From Amycolatopsis methanolica 239 (GTDB lineage Bacteria; Actinomycetota; Actinomycetes; Mycobacteriales; Pseudonocardiaceae): a stretch of 64,000 nucleotides of DNA. Below, piece after piece: positions 60,141 through 64,000 of this stretch. Within the stretch, counting starts at the first letter, position 1. Each line of letters begins with the position of its first letter. Where the stretch lies: NCBI RefSeq assembly GCF_000739085.1, contig NZ_CP009110.1:124001-188000 (forward strand). The letters run 5' to 3'. The translations under genes were made by a program, and so were the position numbers. The notes beneath the pieces are model-generated. The model was not told the origin of the DNA. It was given only the letters and a program-made list of their open reading frames with translations, and did no database searches.

Positions 60141-60767
60141 CTACTTGGCGCGCCGCGCCACCCACGCCACGGCCTGGGTGCGGCGCTGCATGCCCAGCTT
60201 CGACAGCACCGATGTGACGTGGTTCTTCACGGTCTTCTCGGCGAGGAACAGGCGCTCGGCGATCTCCCGGTTGGACAGGCCCTCGCCGATCAGCTCCAGC
60301 ACCGTGCGCTCCCGGTCGGTGAGGCTCGCCAGCTCGTCCTCGGCGGGGTGGCGCAGCTTGTCCAGGACGCGGGCCGTGGTGACCGGGTCGAGCAGCGACC
60401 GGCCGGCGGCGACCTCCCGGACGGCGTTGACGACGTCCTGCCCGCGGACCTGTTTCAGCAGGTAGCCGGAGGCGCCTGCCATGATCGCGCCGACCATCGC
60501 CTCCTCGTCGTCGAAGGCGGTGAGGACCAGGCAGTACGGCGGGTTCGGCCGTGCCCGCAGCTCCCGGCACAGCGCGACGCCGTCGCCGTCCCCGAGCCGC
60601 ACGTCGACGACGGCGACGTCCGGCTCGACGTGCATCGCGACGGCGAGGGCCTCGTCCGCGCTCCCCGCCTCGGCGACCACCTCGATGTCCGGCTCGTCGC
60701 TCAGCATTTCGCGCAGGCCGCGCCGCACGACCTCGTGATCGTCGACGAGCAGCACCTCGATGGCCAT
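60141..60767 (-). CDS. NarL/LuxR response regulator (DosR/DevR-like)
   Basis: A 208-residue regulator. The receiver domain has DDHE at residues 9-12, the phospho-aspartate in [14 protein letters not shown] (about 54) and [12 protein letters not shown]. The C-terminal LuxR helix-turn-helix starts [20 protein letters not shown] and includes [20 protein letters not shown]. The [16 protein letters not shown] and GRSLLDP segments are the ones shared with mycobacterial DosR. No kinase is adjacent on its strand. The GAF kinase of the cyd locus, 3 kb away, is the best partner candidate. It is convergent with FUSC. Confidence 0.92.
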   Translation of the reverse strand: MAIEVLLVDDHEVVRRGLREMLSDEPDIEVVAEAGSADEALAVAMHVEPDVAVVDVRLGDGDGVALCRELRARPNPPYCLVLTAFDDEEAMVGAIMAGASGYLLKQVRGQDVVNAVREVAAGRSLLDPVTTARVLDKLRHPAEDELASLTDRERTVLELIGEGLSNREIAERLFLAEKTVKNHVTSVLSKLGMQRRTQAVAWVARRAK

Positions 60768-60781
60768 ACCACCGAGCCTAG

Positions 60782-61212
60782 TCAGCGGGAGAGTTCTTCG
60801 ACCGCCTTCGCGATGCGCCGCTGCCGGGTGGCGTCGGTCTTCGCGTCGGCGACCGAGAGCGTGTACCGGCGCTGCTGGCTGTAGGAGAGCTTGTCGAAGC
60901 CCGCACCCCGGCGGCTTCGAGCGCCTCGGCCAGGTCCGCGGGCACCTCCGCGACGCGGGGTTCGGTGCCCACCACGAGCTCGACCTCGACCTCGTCGCCC
61001 GCGGTCAGTCCCGCGCCTGCCCGGACCTCGGCGCTGACCGGCAGCATCGCGCGGCCGTCCATGGCGCCGACGCTGGTCCGGTACTCGTAGCCGTTGAGCC
61101 GGGCCCGGACCTCCGGCCGTCTGCCCGCGTCGAGGCCCTCCAGCACGTCGGGCGGGACCTCGATCCCGGTCGCGGTCGTCTTGCTCTGCTCGAGCGTCGC
61201 GCGGAACTTCAC
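60782..61212 (-). pseudogene. YdeI/DUF1905-like gene with a frameshift
   Basis: The gene starts at GTG 61210-61212, overlapping the esterase stop. It reads normally through a DUF1905-like domain (KFRATLEQSKTTATGIEVPP, then LNGYEYRTSVGAMDGRAMLP) to [11 protein letters not shown]. Near 60897-60912 the frame must shift by one base to continue as the standard YdeI C-terminal (bacteriocin-protection, OmdA-like) segment: [15 protein letters not shown], then [12 protein letters not shown] and TGA at 60782-60784. In the unshifted frame the tail is meaningless Ser/Arg-rich sequence. It is either a recent frameshift or a sequencing error. Confidence 0.8.
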
Positions 61213-62609
61213 GCCGCCGCCTCCCAGATTCGCCGGGACGCGGCTATCGGGTCGCTGGTCACCGAGACCGTGACGTCCCAGATCCGGGTGATCCGGTTGT
61301 CCTTGTCGTACTCCGGCCAGCCGGGGTCGCCGGTCGTGGCGAACGAGATCCACGCCTTGCGGATCTCCCTGGACAGCGTCTCGGCCTCGGGCGGGGCCGG
61401 GTCGCCCAGCAGCATCTCCGCCAGCGGGCCGGTGTAGTTGCCGAAGGTGAGCGGCACGTCGAGCGCGTGGCAGGACCGCAGGATCCCGCCGAACGCGGGT
61501 GAGCGCCAGGTCAGCTCGTAGCACCAGCTGCGGCCGGGGTGGTTCTCCGCGGACCACAGCGACGGCAGGCGGAAGGCGCGGTCGGACAGGATGAGGACGT
61601 GCAGGTCGGCGTCGGTGATGCCCGGGTGGGCGGCCCGGTACTCGGCGACGGCGCCCGCGGGCAGGCCGACGGCGTCGGCGGTCGCGGCCGGGTCGGCGCC
61701 GGAGAGGTCTTGGCCCGCGACGAAGAGGGTGAACTCGTCGTGGTTGAAGCCGGCGACCAGGTCGACTTCGGCGCGCAGGTTGTGCCAGGGCAGGCCGGTG
61801 AGCAGGTCGCCGTCGACGACCGGCCCGAACGGCGTGATCTCGCCGGGCGCCATCTGCACGGCGTGGACGGCCTCGGACGGCACCTGCGCGAAGCCGTCGA
61901 GCGTGGCCGGGACGCCGAGGGCCGCCGCGATGCGCTCGGTGGTGCGCCGCACGCGGTTCTCGGAGAGGAACCCGTGCGCGATGCTCTGCCCGATGGCGCG
62001 GCGGAACAGGCCGCGCCCGGCGTCGGAGGCGGTCAGCGCCGCGACCGACGTGCCACCGGCGGATTCGCCGAAGATCGTCACGTTGTCCGGGTCGCCACCG
62101 AAGCCGGCGATGTTCTCCTGCACCCAGCGCAGGGCCGCGAGCTGGTCCAGGAAGGCCCGGTTGGCGGGCGCCCCGGGCAGCCAGCCGAACCCCTCCAGCC
62201 CGACGCGGTAGTTGAAGGTCACGACGACGACCCCGGCGCGGGCCAGGTTGGCGCCGTCGTACTCGGGCTGCCGCGCGGTGCCGACCAGGTAGGCGCCGCC
62301 GTAGATCCAGACCATGACGGGCAGACCGTTGCCACCGGAATCCGGGGTCCACACGTTGACGCTCAGGAAGTCGTCCCCTTCGTCCGGCCGCCAAGCCGAG
62401 GGCATGCCGGGAAAGAGCGACCCCTGCGGCGGCGAGGCCGAAAAGCGGACCGCATCACGCGTCCCGTCCCACGACTCCGGCTCGGTGGGCGCCTGGAACC
62501 GCGCGGGACCGGTCAACGGCCCGGCGAACGGAATGCCCTTGAAGGAGCTGACCACCCCGTCAGCCACGCCACGAACGGCACCGGAACGCGTCTGCACGAT
62601 GGGATCCAC
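61209..62609 (-). CDS. Type B carboxylesterase
   Basis: A 466-residue alpha/beta-hydrolase of the carboxylesterase B (PnbA-like) type. The nucleophile serine is in FGESAGGTSVAAL (about residue 188), the acid is expected in FNHDEFTLF (about 290), and the histidine in SCHALDVPLTFGN (about 385). LSVNVWTPD and VMVWIYGGAYLVG are typical oxyanion-side motifs. It hydrolyses esters or amides; no export signal is seen, so it is likely cytosolic. It overlaps the frameshifted YdeI-like gene by GTGA. Confidence 0.93.
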   Translation of the reverse strand: MDPIVQTRSGAVRGVADGVVSSFKGIPFAGPLTGPARFQAPTEPESWDGTRDAVRFSASPPQGSLFPGMPSAWRPDEGDDFLSVNVWTPDSGGNGLPVMVWIYGGAYLVGTARQPEYDGANLARAGVVVVTFNYRVGLEGFGWLPGAPANRAFLDQLAALRWVQENIAGFGGDPDNVTIFGESAGGTSVAALTASDAGRGLFRRAIGQSIAHGFLSENRVRRTTERIAAALGVPATLDGFAQVPSEAVHAVQMAPGEITPFGPVVDGDLLTGLPWHNLRAEVDLVAGFNHDEFTLFVAGQDLSGADPAATADAVGLPAGAVAEYRAAHPGITDADLHVLILSDRAFRLPSLWSAENHPGRSWCYELTWRSPAFGGILRSCHALDVPLTFGNYTGPLAEMLLGDPAPPEAETLSREIRKAWISFATTGDPGWPEYDKDNRITRIWDVTVSVTSDPIAASRRIWEAAA

Positions 62610-62642
62610 CGGTCGTGGATATCACACGTTCTGCGAACGAAG

Positions 62643-64000
62643 TCACTCGTCGGCTTGATCGTCCAAGGCCCGTTGACCAGTCGTGCGGTAGCGGACGTGC
62701 GGACTGCGGACCGCCCCGCCGACGAGTTCGACCAATCCCTCCCCGCGCAGAATGCGGAGCCAGCGTGCGACGGCCTTGTCCGACACGCCGATCACCTCGG
62801 CGATTTCCGCGCGAGTGAGTTCGCGGCCGTCCAGGGCCGCGAGCACCTCGGCTCGCCGATCAGCGCGGGCCACCGCGGAGCCGGTGGTGCCCGGACCGAT
62901 GCCGGGCGCGAGCTCGTACCTCGCCCAGCGTCGGCCCCCGAGCTGTGTGACGAGACCGCGCGCGACGAGATCACCGAGCTCGGCGGTGGCACGCCGTGAG
63001 TCGACGCCGGTGGCGCTCCGGTAGGTCTTGTTGTCCAGAGCCTGCTGGTTCTTGAGCAGCGCCAGTCCCAGGCACTGGCTGCCGGTGAGGCCCCGCTCTC
63101 CCAGTCGGCGAATCAAGTCGACCACTTCCGGACCGATGAGAGCGTGATTGGGGAATGTGACGCGGAAGAACGAGATTTTGTCGGCGAATCGGGGTGGGCT
63201 CATCGACGCGTTCCGCAGCGCGTCGAGCATGGTCCGGATGCCCGAACCGCGGTTTTCGCAGACCGTCCGCGTGCTTCCGGGGATGGGGACGTCTTCCAGC
63301 AGCCTGAGAAGAGTCGCGTTGCGGGCGGAGGAGATGCCTTCCTCGCCGAGGTTGTCCTCGGTGACTGGTCCGAACAGGCCGCCGGGGTTGCGGATCACCA
63401 GGCGGTCGGGGTACATCTCGACCTGGACCTGGGTGCCCCTGGAGTCCGGCGAGTAGTCCCGGTGCGCGAGAGCGTTGACGATCGCCTCGCGCAACGCGGC
63501 CTCCGGGTACTCCCACGTGTCGATGCGGCCTGCCCCGCGAACGGTGGCGCGGCGGCTCATGTTGCGGCGCAGGGCGGCGAGCGTGTCCCGGACCATGATC
63601 GGCACAGGTCCTTCCACCGCGACGTTGTCGATGAACCGTTCGCCGGTGCTCACATCCGCTCCGGAGACGGTCGGATAGTGCACGAACGTGACCATCAGCT
63701 GCGGGAAGAAGTCCTGTGGGTAACGCCCCAGAGCGAGCAGGCCGGCCAAGGTGACGCGGTCGCCGCTCAAGACCTTCGCCCGCCGCAGTACGGCGTGCCG
63801 GTCCAGATCGGCGAAGGCATGCGGTCTCCTTTCGCGGAGCCGTCCGACGAAGGCATCGACGAGTTTGCCGTCCAGCGTCTCGACCCCTGCGTCGGGCAGC
63901 ACTTCTTCGTCGTCCTTGGGCTGTCCGCGATTGGCCACGAGGAGGTGGACCTCGTAGCTGCTGAGGCGCCGATCGTCGTCCCCGACCCGGACGAAGCTGC
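62643..64000 (-). CDS. AlbA/Schlafen-type ATP-binding regulator (N-terminus outside window)
   Basis: The frame stays open from the right window edge (64000, reading SFVRVGDDDRRLSSYEVHLL) to the stop at 62643, so the N-terminus is missing and at least 452 residues are present. The start region has the AlbA_2-like (Schlafen) sequence; the middle holds an ATP-binding segment of the HATPase_c_4/RecG-like type (REAIVNALAHRDYSPDSRGT, then ENRGSGIRTMLDALR). The C-terminus has winged-helix motifs (LTRAEIAEVIGVSDKAVARW). An internal ATG at 63938 would give a truncated form. These proteins are transcriptional regulators or DNA-binding ATPases of unknown targets. Confidence 0.8.
   Translation of the reverse strand, partial: SFVRVGDDDRRLSSYEVHLLVANRGQPKDDEEVLPDAGVETLDGKLVDAFVGRLRERRPHAFADLDRHAVLRRAKVLSGDRVTLAGLLALGRYPQDFFPQLMVTFVHYPTVSGADVSTGERFIDNVAVEGPVPIMVRDTLAALRRNMSRRATVRGAGRIDTWEYPEAALREAIVNALAHRDYSPDSRGTQVQVEMYPDRLVIRNPGGLFGPVTEDNLGEEGISSARNATLLRLLEDVPIPGSTRTVCENRGSGIRTMLDALRNASMSPPRFADKISFFRVTFPNHALIGPEVVDLIRRLGERGLTGSQCLGLALLKNQQALDNKTYRSATGVDSRRATAELGDLVARGLVTQLGGRRWARYELAPGIGPGTTGSAVARADRRAEVLAALDGRELTRAEIAEVIGVSDKAVARWLRILRGEGLVELVGGAVRSPHVRYRTTGQRALDDQADE

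Overview
The window is GC-rich actinobacterial chromosome. Many genes start with GTG, neighbouring genes often overlap by ATGA or GTGA, and the contents include DUF3558 lipoproteins, IdeR-type iron boxes, a fused CydDC exporter and a DosS/DosR-like sensor pair. Together these point to the Pseudonocardiaceae, most likely an Amycolatopsis-like organism. The genus is an inference from gene content, not from a search. No prophage, integrase, intact insertion sequence, CRISPR array or rRNA operon was seen; one tRNA-Gly is present.

Layout. 1-4.3 kb: a P/Q/G-rich protein cut by the left edge, a DUF3558 lipoprotein with an ESX-like partner, and an ABC exporter with its TetR regulator. 4.3-8 kb: a branched-chain 2-oxoacid dehydrogenase operon (bkdABC). 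8.3-15 kb: a LivFGHMK-type uptake operon containing an acyl-CoA ligase, with a Crp-like site ahead of it. 15-20 kb: an M20 peptidase, a type I signal peptidase and a glutamate/glutamine-type ABC importer. 19.9-20.7 kb: a less GC-rich decayed stretch holding a broken ricin-type lectin. 20.7-23 kb: a large beta-solenoid membrane protein, followed by a REP-like element and tRNA-Gly. 23.5-26.3 kb: an ECF sigma factor fused to a membrane anti-sigma-like tail, a small membrane protein and an Fpg/Nei glycosylase.

26.3-34 kb holds a carbon-uptake module: a LytS-type kinase, an S49 protease, a LytTR regulator, two sodium:solute symporters and their small membrane partners. 34-39.3 kb: rhodanese, DUF4328, P450, DUF5926, DUF952 and a SigE-family sigma factor with its membrane partner. 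39.3-45.6 kb is iron-linked in part: a ferritin behind tandem IdeR-like boxes and a DUF2470 protein behind a 17/19 iron box, with arginine deiminase, a CPBP protein, a PPOX-fold enzyme and two tandem membrane paralogues. 45.6-50.1 kb: an unknown protein with an IclR regulator, a TetX-like monooxygenase with a divergent TetR and two identical operators, a GDT1 transporter behind a ribosome-binding-site hairpin, and an NmrA-type pseudogene.

50.1-57.1 kb is a cytochrome bd locus: cydA, cydB, a cydDC fusion and a GAF histidine kinase. Two palindromes resembling DosR boxes precede it, and a DosR-like response regulator lies at 60.1-60.8 kb. 57-64 kb also carries a DUF1932 dehydrogenase with GntR, a MarR/FUSC pair, a frameshifted YdeI-like gene, a type B carboxylesterase and an AlbA/Schlafen-type regulator cut by the right edge.
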